NCBI GenBank assembly: GCA_029255685.2
Contig: CM055311.2
Span: 1,846,269 to 1,910,268, forward strand
DNA from: Silene conica
Lineage: Eukaryota > Streptophyta > Magnoliopsida > Caryophyllales > Caryophyllaceae
DNA length: 64,000 bases
Reading direction: 5' to 3'
Part shown: piece after piece, positions 32,740 through 42,821 of the stretch
Numbering within the stretch: position 1 is the stretch's first letter
Layout: every line of letters begins with the position of its first letter
Translations under genes and position numbers: made by a program
The notes under the pieces: model-generated
Seen by the model: only the letters and a program-made list of their open reading frames with translations
Database searches by the model: none
Told to the model about the DNA's origin: nothing

Positions 32740-33029
32740 ATTAATTGTTGGATTTTTACTTGTTGCTTAGTTGAGGTTATTGCTGAGGATACTTGTTGCT
32801 TGTTTTCTCGGATTATACGTCGTTGGGAAACATAATACTGTTATTGTATTGTTGGATGAGAATAGGAGATGTATGGTTATTCTGAAGCTATTGAATGAAG
32901 CATTATTTTGTTGGTAATTGATTAAAATTCTTTGCAGGTATTCTTCCATCAATATATATATTCGGCTAGCATCAAATTAGGGGAGGTGCTGTCGAAATTA
33001 GCTAGCTATTTTTTTTTAAAATATATATA

Positions 33030-33655
33030 TATGGCGACGGTTCTTATATTGGAACAGACACCATAGCTTACCCTATGGTGACGGTTTTAGACGCAAAACC
33101 GACACCATAGATTACCCTATGGTGACAGTTTAGACGCAAAACCGACACCATAACTTACCTTATTGTGACAGTTTTAGACGCAAAACCGACACCATAATTT
33201 ACCCTATGGTGACGGTTTAGACGCAAAACCGACACCATACCTTACCCTATGGTGACGGTTTTAGACGTAAAACTGACATCATACCTTACCCTATTGCGGC
33301 GGTTTATACCCCTATGGTGGCGGTTTGGGACTCACAACCGACACCATAGCTTACACTATGGTGACGGTTTTAGACGCAAAACCGACACCATAGCTTACCC
33401 TATTGTGACGATTGTAGACGCAAAACCGACACCATAACTTACCCTATGGTGACGGTTTAGACCCTTATGGTGGCGGTTTGGAACTCACAACCGACACCAT
33501 AGCGTATCCTATGGTGACGGTTTTAACGCACAACCGATACCGTAGGGTAAGCTACGGTGGCGGTTTTACAACCGACACAAACCTTATGTGACCCCAGCAA
33601 TCACGTCGCTTCAAAACCGTCACTAATGGTCTTCTAGAACCGACACTGTAGGGCA
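33030..33655. repeat. CACTA 3' subterminal repeat array
   Basis: About ten degenerate units of roughly 50-60 bp, each pairing TATGGTGACGGTTTTAGACG with an inverted AAAACCGACACCATA. Units can fold on themselves. Typical of CACTA ends; variants have gtgg or gcgg in place of gtga. Confidence 0.88.
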
Positions 33656-33669
33656 TAATTCTACTAGTG

Positions 33670-33738
33670 ATTGTAACTATATAAGCAGCCCATTGACTCA
33701 CATAATAACACACTGATTTCCCTTATATCGTCTTAACA
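33670..33738 (+). repeat. Copia 1 3' LTR, right part
   Basis: ATT duplication, then gtaactatataagcagccc to cttaaca, matching 17647-17711. Followed by the GTTTA TSD at 33739-33743. Confidence 0.88.
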
Positions 33739-33837
33739 GTTTACAAACAGGATTGGTCGTAGAACATGATAAATAAAAAACCGATTTTCAATTTAATCAT
33801 GTTATTAAAAAATCGGGACAGTAGTAGGAACACGATT

Positions 33838-33850
33838 GGCTCTGATACCA
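33838..33850 (-). other. tRNA-Met primer binding site of a minus-strand element
   Basis: GGCTCTGATACCA on the plus strand is TGGTATCAGAGCC on the minus strand, one base from the LTR start at 33852. Confidence 0.8.
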
Positions 33851-33851
33851 C

Positions 33852-34297
33852 TGTTAGAAAATATTCGTACCTTAATAGCGGAATAGGTACGATGATCGAC
33901 GTGCCGCTTTCTGTCCATGAAACCCAAACTGAGACCGATACCGGTGGCTACTAGAGTCACCAGATATAGCCACACCACAAATTCCAAAGCTTCAATATGA
34001 TGGAGAGCTTAACTGTGATTATAGTATCTAACTATTTCTACATTGTGTGTTGTTGTATTTCTCACATCATGATTCACATAAAATCAATACTATTTGTAGT
34101 ACTCTAAAAGAGTAGTTACAAGGGGAGGAATGAAGTGAATAATGTGTATTAAAACCGACTTAATGACTCATTAACCTCACTCTTAATTCATGTCATTATC
34201 ACAAATATAATGTAATAGCCGCAACTAATGTGGCCGTTTAATGCTTAAATTTAGAATAGTGAGAAATTTCAGTTCCTTCCTTGGCCATTTTTAGCTC
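33852..34297 (-). repeat. Partial 5' LTR of a minus-strand Copia-type element
   Basis: Begins TGTTAGAAAATATTCG next to the primer site. The far edge is not resolved because a terminal-inverted-repeat element begins near 34298; the LTR may continue after 37630. The short internal stretch 33744-33837 would be the leader; the rest would lie left of Copia 1 (17516 and below). Confidence 0.55.
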
Positions 34298-34350
34298 TTA
34301 ATAAAGAGTAAATTAATAATTACTTCCTTTTATGTTTTACTTTTCTAAAA

Positions 34351-34651
34351 GAGTAGTTCTCCTGGCAGACGGCCTGTCAATAAGATTATTGAGAGATTAT
34401 TGTACGAAGTTGATAAAAAGTGGTACTAAACCTAATAAAATAGGTACTAAACCTAATAAAATAGTTACAAATCAGGATTAAAGATAAAACGAGTACATGT
34501 ATTATGTAAATAGGTACGAAATCACTATCTCACAATCAATGATAAAAGGGTCACGAAATACAAATAAAATGGTACGAAAGACAAATAAAAGGGTACGAAA
34601 AAATGGTCTCTCAATAAGTTATTGAAAGACCGTCTCTCTGAAGTTTTAGTG
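34351..34651. mobile_element. 301-bp Mutator-type MITE
   Basis: Flanked by the 9-bp TSD TTTCTAAAA (34342-34350 and 34652-34660). The ends are about 46-bp imperfect inverted repeats sharing AGACGG.CT.TCAATAA and TTATTGAGAGA. The interior repeats phrases such as GGTACTAAACCTAATAAAAT twice. Non-coding. Confidence 0.82.
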
Positions 34652-34728
34652 TTTCTAAAATTACTCACTTATATGTTCTTTTTACATTATTCCCTTAAGT
34701 TGATCTCAGGTCAAAAGTTGCTGCCATT

Positions 34729-35441
34729 TTACAGATCTGGTGAATATCTCCGTTAAATTTTGTCCATTTCCTTAAAATTTATGACGAAAATGCCCTTGAG
34801 TTTCTTTCACCTTATGTTAGCACATTTCCTCCGTTAGCACATTTCCTCTGTTAGCACATTGGAGTAAAAGAACAGAATGGTCAAATTTGTCAAACATTTG
34901 AGCGAGACTAAAAACACGCCTCATGCAAGACAGCCTTTAGCTAGGCACATTCCCAATTTATGAATCTTCATGATATTATGATATCTAAGTTCAAAGATTA
35001 ACCCTTTGCTCTTATCATTTACACTATTTTACTCATTTTCTCTCTTCATCAAAACTAGTACTTAATTTCTTAATTTAATTGTTCAAGTCTTCAAGTTTGT
35101 ACATCTTTATTTTTGGAGTCATATTTCATCCATGTTCATTCTTTTCTATTAAAAATTGAAACTGAATTTCAATTGAATTTAGGTATATGGTGCCATCTTT
35201 ATTCCAGATTTGAAATAAAAAAAACTGAAACTATATTGAAATATTTGTCTTTCTGATTTATATTATTGTTGTCCTGCGAATTAAAAGAATGTCAAGCCAC
35301 TCAAGGGCGTCTGACAATCTGGGAAGACGATTAACAATTAAAGATTAACTTACCTTCTTCCTCCTCGAATTCATTGCCGCATACTTCTAGTAATCTCCAT
35401 ATAAGTAAATTTTTGAGTTAGGGTTAAGATTAATTGAGAGA
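34729..35441. other. Interior of terminal-repeat element, unassigned
   Basis: No gene recognised. A small tandem duplication of GTTAGCACATTTCCTC occurs near 34817-34850. Confidence 0.5.
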
Positions 35442-35524
35442 TTTAATTAGCCCGGTTAGTAAACGTAGTCGACGTTTTACTAAACGTAGTCGGCGTTTCT
35501 TATAAAAATTACGCTCGTTACCCT

Positions 35525-35700
35525 TCGTCTCTCTCATCTCATCCTTTCTCTCTTTCTTTCTCTCTCTTCTCAATTCACACTAAACACAAACATTCACCTT
35601 CACCACCACTCGCACCACCACCTGCCCCACTGCCCCACCACACGTACCACCGGCGTGCACCGTTCACCACCACCACCACCACCACCCTGCCCCACCACCG
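35525..35700. repeat. CT-rich and CAC-rich low-complexity tracts
   Basis: tctctcat/ctttctctc run to about 35575, then CACCAC-rich sequence to 35700; looks like a former 5' UTR and repeat-coding start. Confidence 0.6.
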
Positions 35701-36040
35701 TTAGTTGAGGTACACTTTTTTTGTTTTTTTTTGTTTTTTGTTGATTGAATCGTCAATTAGTTTAGGGATGTATTAATTGAATCGTAAATTAGTATAAGAA
35801 TGTATTAATTGATATGATTATATGTTTCTTAACATCATTTTTGTTATTTTGTGAAATTTCAATTAGGTATTTGCTTTAGAATGTATTAATTTGATTTGTT
35901 TTAGTTGTAATTTGTTGTGTTATTCATAAATTGAAGTTCAATTGTTATTTTAATGTTTAGTATTTGGCTTAGAATGTTGTTAATGATGATTTATATTGCG
36001 TTTTTTGGGGAAAATGTGATGTTGGTTTTCGAATTGGGGT

Positions 36041-36276
36041 TGGTCATGGATGTGACGTTGAGTGCCAACGTTTGGCCATGGATGACACGTTGAATCCCAA
36101 CGTTTGGCCATGGATGGAACGTTGAGATTCAACGTGTGACCATGGGCAAACGCTGGGATTCAACGTGTCATCCATGGTCCAAACGTTGAGACCCAACGTG
36201 TGACCATGGGTTGCATGTTGAGTCTCAACGTTTGGACCATGGTCAGACGTTGAATCTCAACGTTTGGACCATGGTT
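36041..36276. repeat. Palindromic CCATGG/ACGTTG array 1
   Basis: Seven CCATGG sites and one decayed site (36044) in about 235 bp, spaced near 28-32 bp. They alternate with ACGTTGAATC-like or AACGTTTGG phrases in both orientations, so neighbouring units are inverted copies (CAACGTTTGGACCATGG against CCATGGTCCAAACGTTG). Confidence 0.85.
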
Positions 36277-36521
36277 CATCTTATTTTTTTTATTCTCTTT
36301 AAAAGTCGAATATTTGTTTGAACTTAATACTTTTTAATTGTGCAATTTTACTTTTTCGGGAATTTTAATATTTACCTCATTTAATACTTCGTTAATTTTA
36401 AAATTTATAAGATTTTGAATCGAATAAGTGAAATTGTTAAATTTGTAATGTTAATCTAAATTTGCATTTTAATTGTTTAATTTTTAATATGTTTTTGAAC
36501 ATTTTTATTTGAATAATGCAG

Positions 36522-36692
36522 ATGACTAGTGAAAGAGATAGAGAGTTAGATCGGAGAGCGGCAAAAGTTGTGAAAAAGTCGGATCGGACTGATGGTCGGA
36601 ATGATACATCATCTAAGCGTCGTTTGGTGGCTCAAGCTTCAATACGTGTACCACCACCACCTTCCTCCGGTCACAACCGTCACCTCGTATAG
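36522..36692 (+). CDS. Small exon-like reading frame, function unknown
   Basis: 57 codons from an ATG directly after a good splice acceptor (ttgaataatgcag, 36509-36521), ending TAG 36690-36692. Highly charged start (MTSERDRELDRRAAKVVKK) and a Pro-rich end. Matches no family I know. It may be the remnant first coding exon of the autonomous parent or of a captured gene. Confidence 0.3.
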   Translation: MTSERDRELDRRAAKVVKKSDRTDGRNDTSSKRRLVAQASIRVPPPPSSGHNRHLV

Positions 36693-36815
36693 TAATGGAT
36701 CATACACCTGGTCACGGTAGCAGTGGGCGTGTTACTAGTGGTGATTCGGAGAGGGAGATGGGACGGGAATCAGCCAGTTGTTTCCGACATGTAGCTGAGG
36801 AGGTGTCGGGGGACA

Positions 36816-36985
36816 GACGTGGACATTCAACGTTTGTCCATGGACTGGACGCTGAATGTCCACTTCTGTCCATGGACAGGACGATGACATTCAAAGTCTG
36901 TCCATGGATGGACGTTGAATGTCATTATCCAATCCATGAGCAGACGTGGACATTCAACGTCCAGTCCATGGACAGGACTTGAATG
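36816..36985. repeat. Palindromic CCATGG/ACGTTG array 2
   Basis: Four CCATGG sites and one decayed site (ccatga) with GACATTCAACG or ACGTTGAATGTC between them; same design as array 1 but a different sequence variant, about 540 bp away. The open frame crossing it (36695-36982) is probably a by-product of the repeats. Confidence 0.82.
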
Positions 36986-37630
36986 TCATGGTTTACCCGC
37001 AAGGCATTTACGATTTCTACCATTAATCTAACACGAAACTATAAATTAAACCTAACATAATTAATGAACGATGTTAAGAAGTTGATAACTAATCGAAGAA
37101 TAGGTTGAATGTGATTTCGCCATGAATTTTAGATGATTTTAGTGTTTTTTTTTATTTTTTCGGGTTTTACATGAATTAATCGGATTTTTGAATGAATTTC
37201 AGAGAATTTTTCTAGAGAGAGAAAGTGGTCATAATTTGTCCAAGGGCATTTTCGTCTTTTTTATGAAAAACGTCGACTACGTTTACTAAAATGCCGACTA
37301 CGTTTACCAACCCCTTTAATTAAACATTGTAATTAATTTGTAGAATTTGGTGTTTTCAGTTACAATTTAGGATTTTCAAAGATTTGGGGTTTTGAATAGG
37401 ATTTGGGGTTTTCAAGTAAACGAGGAAAATGAAAGGTTGATGATGAATTGGGGAAAAATAAACTGAAAGACAATATCGTCCATTCACTAACTTCTTCACC
37501 TTGCAACTTGATATGTAGCAACTTTTGACCAAAGATGAACTTAAGGGAGTGATGTAAAAAAAACATATAAGGGAGTAATTTTAGAAAAGTGAAACATATA
37601 AGGGAGTAATTATTAATTTACTCTTTAATA

Positions 37631-38286
37631 AATGATAATGGTGAATTATATTAACATTTATTGCATGTATTTTCTTTTTAAGACTATGGTAAACAATAAC
37701 ATTCAACACAAAAAGACAAAAAAAATCAGCAAAAAGTATTCATTAAATAATCAATAAAAAGAATGTCACACCATTGTGTTGCATATTAACATGGCGTTGC
37801 GACACTCACATTTTCTCTTTCTTGGAATCTTGTCTACATGTAATAGGTTAGCTCACTTTTAACTTGAAGAAAAAAAAAGAAAAACACATTAAAATATATA
37901 AATAATCTCAGAATTGTGAGTGTTTTGAGAGTGTTATCAATGAAGTGTCTAAATTACAAGTGAGTGTTATCATGATAAAAGAATAATAAATAGATAAAAA
38001 TATTAATATTATATTCATAACATTCATAATATCTAAATTATTGATGTACATAGTGTAAAGGAAAATCTATATGATTAAAAAATGTCAAAGTTTGGAATCC
38101 AAACTAAGGGCGGAGATCAGTTAGTTAGGTCCTTGAAATATAAATCTAAAAGCAAAAGATGGTACACACACTACACTGTCCAATTATAAAAAGCCAAATT
38201 CTTATTTGTGACGACATACCCGTCGCAAGCTTGCAACGGGTCAATACATCTCATGTTGTATAATGTGGTACCCGGTTATGTCTTTC
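37631..38286. other. AT-rich intergenic sequence
   Basis: No gene recognised. A short hairpin-like stretch, ACCCGTCGCAAGCTTGCAACGGGT, lies at about 38219-38242 (two mirrored halves). Confidence 0.5.
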
Positions 38287-38299
38287 ATTAGTTCTAAAT

Positions 38300-38334
<35 letters not shown>

Positions 38335-40557
38335 GCAACAGTAAAGAAAGTGTACTTACATAATGCCCATCCGAACCTCCGGGTCGGACTTATTTGTTAC
38401 ATTTTTAGAAACGGAAATTAAACTAATGACAGGATTGACACAAAAGATATGTCGCTTGGGGGGACGATCTGATCTCTCCAATTGAGCGAAAACTTCTTTT
38501 CTATCTCTTCTTTATCAGCTGAGCTTCCGAGGAGTACCTGCAACAAGACACACTTACGCCACGAGGACGTAGAAATTTACTGGAGGGATATCTACTTGTA
38601 GAAAAAGTAGATAAATTCTGTCTCGGAGATTCATCCCCTTGGCTATAATTTTTCTTGAAGGTGACAATTCTCTTCCTCTCCCTCACATGGCGGGTAATAG
38701 GGAATCTGCAAGGAATATATGTAGTAGGAACACATGGCAGTTTACCAAACAAAGAAGTCTTACTCTTCTTAGGGCTGGCCGAAAAATAAAACACATGGTT
38801 AGCATTTAGGTCAGAATGGTTCGGATGGCAAGTAGAGATGGTAGGCGTATCATTCTTCAAAACTAAAGGCTCAACAACCAAAAGATTTTCTTGGGGACCT
38901 TGAGTATTAAGAGAGGAGAAATTGTCTCCAGAGCAGGAGGAGCTCAAACTTGTGTCATTGGTGTTGGACTTCCTTGGACTGTAATCGTTAGCCATAGTGA
39001 TGACTTTTGAAGGAGACATATCTTCCTTTTGCACCCTTATCTTACGTTTTCGGGATTTAGAAGGTCTCTTTTTCTTTTTCTTATCCCTCTTCTTACAAAG
39101 TCACTTGTATTTCCTTCCTCCTTTGCATTCTCAATATGACAAATCCGAACTGCTAAAGTTGACATGTCTTTTTTGCGAAAATACATCACCTTATTACCTT
39201 GAAGGAGTTTTTGATAATCGTGTCCATAGATCCTTAGTCGGGAATGTCCTCCCTCCTTTTTTGAAAACTCAAGAGAAGACTTGTTAGAACCTTTTTTCTC
39301 TAAACCTGAGTTCTGATCACTCCTCCCACTACTTTCAGCTTCAGACATCTCCAAAGAACCACTCACATCTTTTACACTCACATCTTCATGGACTTCTATC
39401 GCCCCCATGATCACACTCTCACAATCTTTTATATGACTTCCAGGATCATGCACAGTATCCGAAGTAAGCACATGCTTCTTACTGTTGACTTTCATTTCAT
39501 CAGTCGAGGTGACCTCTAGCACTCTTTTACCATTAGCCTTTATGAGAAGTTGACCTTTAACCACCTCTAATTCCCTTATAATATCCTTATTTCTAGGTTC
39601 TACCCCCAATGCTTCCACCAGATCCATTTTTGCTTCTAAAAACCTGTTTAGCTTCATATAAGAAATTGCCCTACGAAATAGAGCCTTAACATTTCGTGGA
39701 AATTATTCCAATATCATGGTACACAGGTCCAAAGCTGCTCGAAATTCCTCAAGTTTCAGGGCACAAGCCGCCAGGTTAGAATTAAGGGAAATTGCAAGGT
39801 CAGATAACGGTTGAATATCTTCACTTTCAATACAAGCCAAGCTCATAGCAAATAGTCTACACGCCTCATTGTAGCACGAAGCAGCCGTATCAAAGTGCTT
39901 TTGTCGAAAAAGATTGTTTTCTTTTTCTTTTAGCGCTCTTACCTCAGACAATGCCAAAATAAACGACCCCTTCATTCTCGTAAAGTGACGTATCATTTTT
40001 TCCCTATCATCGTCCATAAACCCATCACTAACATGGGCACAAGCGAAATTATCCAGAAATTCATAATAAACCGAAGTTGATGCCATAACCACAACCGTAA
40101 ATGAGACGATTGATCACCACCCAAACAACTAGAACTAAAAAAGAAACCCTTCTAAAAAACAACTCCCTTACCACGACAAGCACAATATCGAGCACCAAAC
40201 ACCAAAAAACAATGCCCGTCCGCGACAATCAAAAACAGCAAAAGATCGGAGAAATGGACTTCAAATAACCATTAAAGGACCACCCATGGAGAGAAACAAA
40301 CATACAAAGAACAAGACCAAAAAAAAAAACGAACCTGAAAAAAAACGACACCGACGAAGAAATGACGGCAACGACGTTGAGAAGAACGAAAAAGAGACAA
40401 AGAGATGATGTAGCCTCGCCGGCGACCCAAAAGAAGCGGCCAGAGAAGTCGCCGGCGAGGGGCCGTAAATCTAGGGTTTTAAATTGGGAATTTTAATTTG
40501 GGGGTTTTTTCACTTTCTCTCTCATCCGTAGTGTTTGCATCTAGTATTAGTTCTAAA
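38287..40557 (-). mobile_element. Reverse-transcribed insertion (retrosequence) with 12-bp TSD
   Basis: ATTAGTTCTAAA at 38287-38298 and again at 40546-40557. Between them lies about 2.25 kb that reads on the minus strand from a 5'-UTR-like start (near 40545) through an intron-free TPR coding region to a tail of 33 A (T run 38301-38333). This is the signature of LINE-machinery retroposition of a processed RNA. The end just before the A run (ctttactgttgcc) resembles plant LINE tails, so a LINE-gene chimera is also possible. Confidence 0.78.
38501..40092 (-). pseudogene. TPR-repeat protein retro-pseudogene
   Basis: Minus strand. ATG choice: 40080 (Met-Ala-Ser-Thr) or 40092. The first part reads three helix-turn-helix TPR units: NNLFRQKHFDTAASCYNEA, LNSNLAACALKLEEFRAAL, then after a TAA (39703-39705) VKALFRRAISYMKLNRFLEA and KMDLVEALGVEPRNKDI. 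This is the arrangement of three-TPR clamp domains in plant co-chaperone-like proteins that bind Hsp70/Hsp90 tails, but no specific gene is recognised. A Ser/Lys-rich tail follows with a frameshift near 39060 in an A/G-rich run, ending at 38501. No introns. One stop plus one frameshift: likely dead. Confidence 0.72.
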
Positions 40558-41937
40558 AGTTGAAATGATGAAACTAACAAATGTTGTACTACTTCAATAT
40601 TTAATTCAATTATTTGCAATACATTGTGCATTAAATGCAATGTGGATTATTGTGCATGCATTTTTTCTTAAATTTCACACAAACTTCTCTGCAATTTCTT
40701 TCAACTTTCAACACCTTCAATCTCTCTATGCTCATCTTCCTCCAAAATTCAAAAAATTAGAAAAACATCATATATTTATGATCCAACAAAAACTAAAAAC
40801 ATATCATCTTCATAACCGAAAAAACTGTCAAATTACATATGTACGGATATAATTTTCTTCATTTTAGTTCATTTCCATTTTAAATTTCGGTGATTGTTGG
40901 TGATTATAATTTTATGTTGGAATTTTGTTGGTGATTTTAAATAATTTTACATTGGTTGTTACAATTTTTAATTCATTTTTCTTTCATATGTTTTTTTATT
41001 TTTTGTTAAACTTTGTATCAATTTTTTTTTCATAATTGCTCATTCATGGACATAGTTTACTCTTTCATGGACTTTTTCATTTGTTTTCCATTCTTTACCC
41101 TTCTCCCAAAAAAAACCTCTCTTTCATGAACATCATTTGAAGAGGAATATAGTTTTCTGCCCGATATAATATATCACATGCTCATCCAAGATCAATAAAA
41201 CTGCAATCTAATTCTTCTTAGCATTGTACTTGATAATTCTTCATTTTCTTATATCATCATTTCAAAAGTAATCATTATTGCAAAGTTCATCGACTATCGA
41301 CGAAATTAAGATTTAGATGAATTAATTCTCAACGAAAATTATTGATAATGAATTGATAATGAAGAGGGGGCGGTTTATGCGGTGGATGTGATGGGCGATT
41401 TGTGGTGGTTATGGGTACCATAAAACTCGACAACAACCTTGGAAGTGGTGGTTATGGTTTCACTTGACGGAAGCATGGGGCTTGGGTTGGTGGTGGCTAT
41501 GTCGGCAATCTGAATAACTTACTTTTGCCAGAACGGACGACCAAACGGGATGGTGGCAGGGGTTCCGGTGGTGTTAAGGATGGGGGTGGTCAATCTAAGT
41601 ATTGGGAGAGGCGGCTTTGAGGAAAACGGATGTCGCCATTGTGGTGGCAATGGTTGGGTGGCGATTCTGGGTATTGGATTTGGAAGGTTTGAACGCTGAG
41701 GACCATCAGGCTAGGTGATAGGGGTAGTCCGGCGGGAGGGTGGTTCAAGGTGTGGGTGTCGAGTGGTGGTGGTTAGCTGGTGGTAATTGGATGGAGTTAA
41801 TAGAGAGATAAGTAATTAAATTGTAAAAAAATGAAAAACATTAAAATGAGAAGGAGTACAATGGTAATTCATGTCCATGATTCAGAATAGTAATTCATGT
41901 ACATGAATGAAAATCACTCTTTTTTTATCAAATTTCT
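40558..41937. other. Intergenic, no gene recognised
   Basis: AT-rich to about 41340, then a G-rich stretch 41360-41790 (ggtggtgg runs) whose frames are all interrupted. No domain seen. Confidence 0.5.
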
Positions 41938-42821
41938 CTGCAATTTGGAAACAGAATGGATAAATATGTAAATAATTAACATCCTTAGAATATTTCCTAT
42001 GACAGTGTATTTAACAAGTAATATTTCCATTCTTACACAATATGTTACCATGTACAATTTGGGACCATAATTGATAAATATATATACAATTGACATTCTT
42101 AGTTTATTTCTTATGGCAATGTATTTTATAAGTAATGTTTTCTTCCTTGCACAATATGTTGTCATTTACATTTTGGTAACATATTGGTTAGCTATGTGAA
42201 CATTTGACATTGTTGGTGTATCTCTCAATATAGTGAATTTTACAAGTAATTTTATCATTCTTGCATACACTGTTGTCGTATTGAAATTGGTAACATCGTG
42301 TTTAAACATGTAAACACCTATGTGATTTTATATGTGACCTATTGTAAAAAGTGAATCATTTATAGTATGTATATGTTAAACAATGTATTCATTATTGCAC
42401 AATATGTTACTATATTGCAATTGGTAACATAACAGATAAACATGTAAACAGGTTGTTATTCATGTTGTATTTCCTTTGACAATATATGTGCCAATTATGT
42501 TCACATTCGATGTAATTCCTTCAGATTCTTAAAGGACAACTTAAACCCAGAGATGCAAATTATCTTAAGTCTGTGTTAGTCGTATGATTGCTTGTGTACT
42601 AGATTCTTGTTGAGTAGTAGATTTCTTAGGCTGCTACACATTTGTACATTACACTTTTATTTATCAATATACTTACCTTTAAACAAAAAAAATTATGTTC
42701 ACATTCTTGTAGAAAATGTCACAATTTCTAAACACGTTACATATTGGCTAACCAATAAGGCAAACATGTTCAGATTCTTTATTTTTTCTAGCAAGTTGTT
42801 CTTTCTCTCAAAATATGTTAG
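41938..42821. repeat. Degenerate tandem array, about 117-bp units
   Basis: Five to seven diverged units. Each holds GCAATTTGGTAACATA-like, AAACATGTAAACA-like, TTACAAGTAATATTT-like and CTTGCACAATATGTT-like phrases in that order. The array is interrupted by the retroposed insert 42509-42690 and ends where the Copia 2 LTR begins. Confidence 0.78.
42493..42706 (+). mobile_element. Short retroposed sequence with 16-bp TSD
   Basis: AATTATGTTCACATTC at 42493-42508 and 42691-42706 flanks 182 bp ending in an A-rich tail (aaacaaaaaa). The insert looks like the 3' end of an mRNA: a possible last-exon stretch to a TGA or TAG near 42585, then a 3'-UTR-like sequence. No pol III A/B box was obvious, so a 5'-truncated processed pseudogene is more likely than a SINE. 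Confidence 0.72.

Larger units (their letters stand above)
27949..33669. mobile_element. CACTA transposon with captured gene fragments
   Basis: 5721 bp. Left end CACTAGTAC, right end CTACTAGTG (inverted CACTAGTAG), flanked by the 3-bp TSD ATT (27946-27948 and 33670-33672). Removing it restores the Copia 1 LTR exactly. Subterminal repeats lie at both ends. No transposase (Tnp2/TNPD-type) reading frame was seen, so it is probably non-autonomous. Cargo: Ulp1-like protease exons (plus strand), alpha/beta-hydrolase exons (minus strand) and a LINE fragment. Confidence 0.92.
17522..33738 (+). mobile_element. Copia 1 LTR retrotransposon with two nested insertions
   Basis: Left LTR 17522-17711, primer site 17712, gag-protease to 19293, interrupted by a minus-strand LTR element (19294-24965), then integrase, RT and RNase H to 27803, polypurine tract, and a right LTR split by a CACTA element (27949-33669). 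Without insertions the element is about 4.8 kb, normal for a short-LTR Copia. TSD GTTTA. Frameshifts and stops show it is dead. Confidence 0.9.
35450..37314. mobile_element. Mutator-like non-autonomous element
   Basis: 1865 bp, flanked by the 8-bp TSD TTTAATTA (35442-35449 and 37315-37322). The terminal inverted repeats are about 55 bp; inside them GTAAACGTAGTCGACGTTTT and GTAAACGTAGTCGGC are alternated, so each end holds two half-repeats. The body has a CT-rich tract, a His/Pro-coding CAC tract, a possible small exon (36522-36692) and two CCATGG arrays. No MURA-type transposase. Confidence 0.82.
34298..37630. mobile_element. Terminal-inverted-repeat element, host for two insertions
   Basis: The left arm (about 34298-34728, minus the MITE) and right arm (37512-37630) are inverted copies: left TAAAGAGTAAATTAATAATTA..., inner end GGTCAAAAGTTGCT. 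The arms are about 120 bp with scattered mismatches. The TSD could not be fixed (AT-rich ends). The body holds a MITE in the left arm, a Mutator-like element (35450-37314) and otherwise unassigned sequence; no transposase is seen. Class uncertain; long arms suggest Mutator-type. Confidence 0.68.

Noticed and set aside
33030-33655. Regular repeats suggesting a CRISPR-like array
   Set aside because: Plant nuclear DNA; spacers are not unique and the units are CACTA subterminal repeats.
36695-36982. 95-codon frame as a gene in the Mutator-like element
   Set aside because: It mostly translates the CCATGG array; its period explains the open frame.
38997-39287. Plus-strand 96-codon frame
   Set aside because: Shadow of the TPR retro-pseudogene on the minus strand.
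41360-41790. Glycine-rich protein gene
   Set aside because: All frames across the G-rich stretch have stops and no conserved motif.
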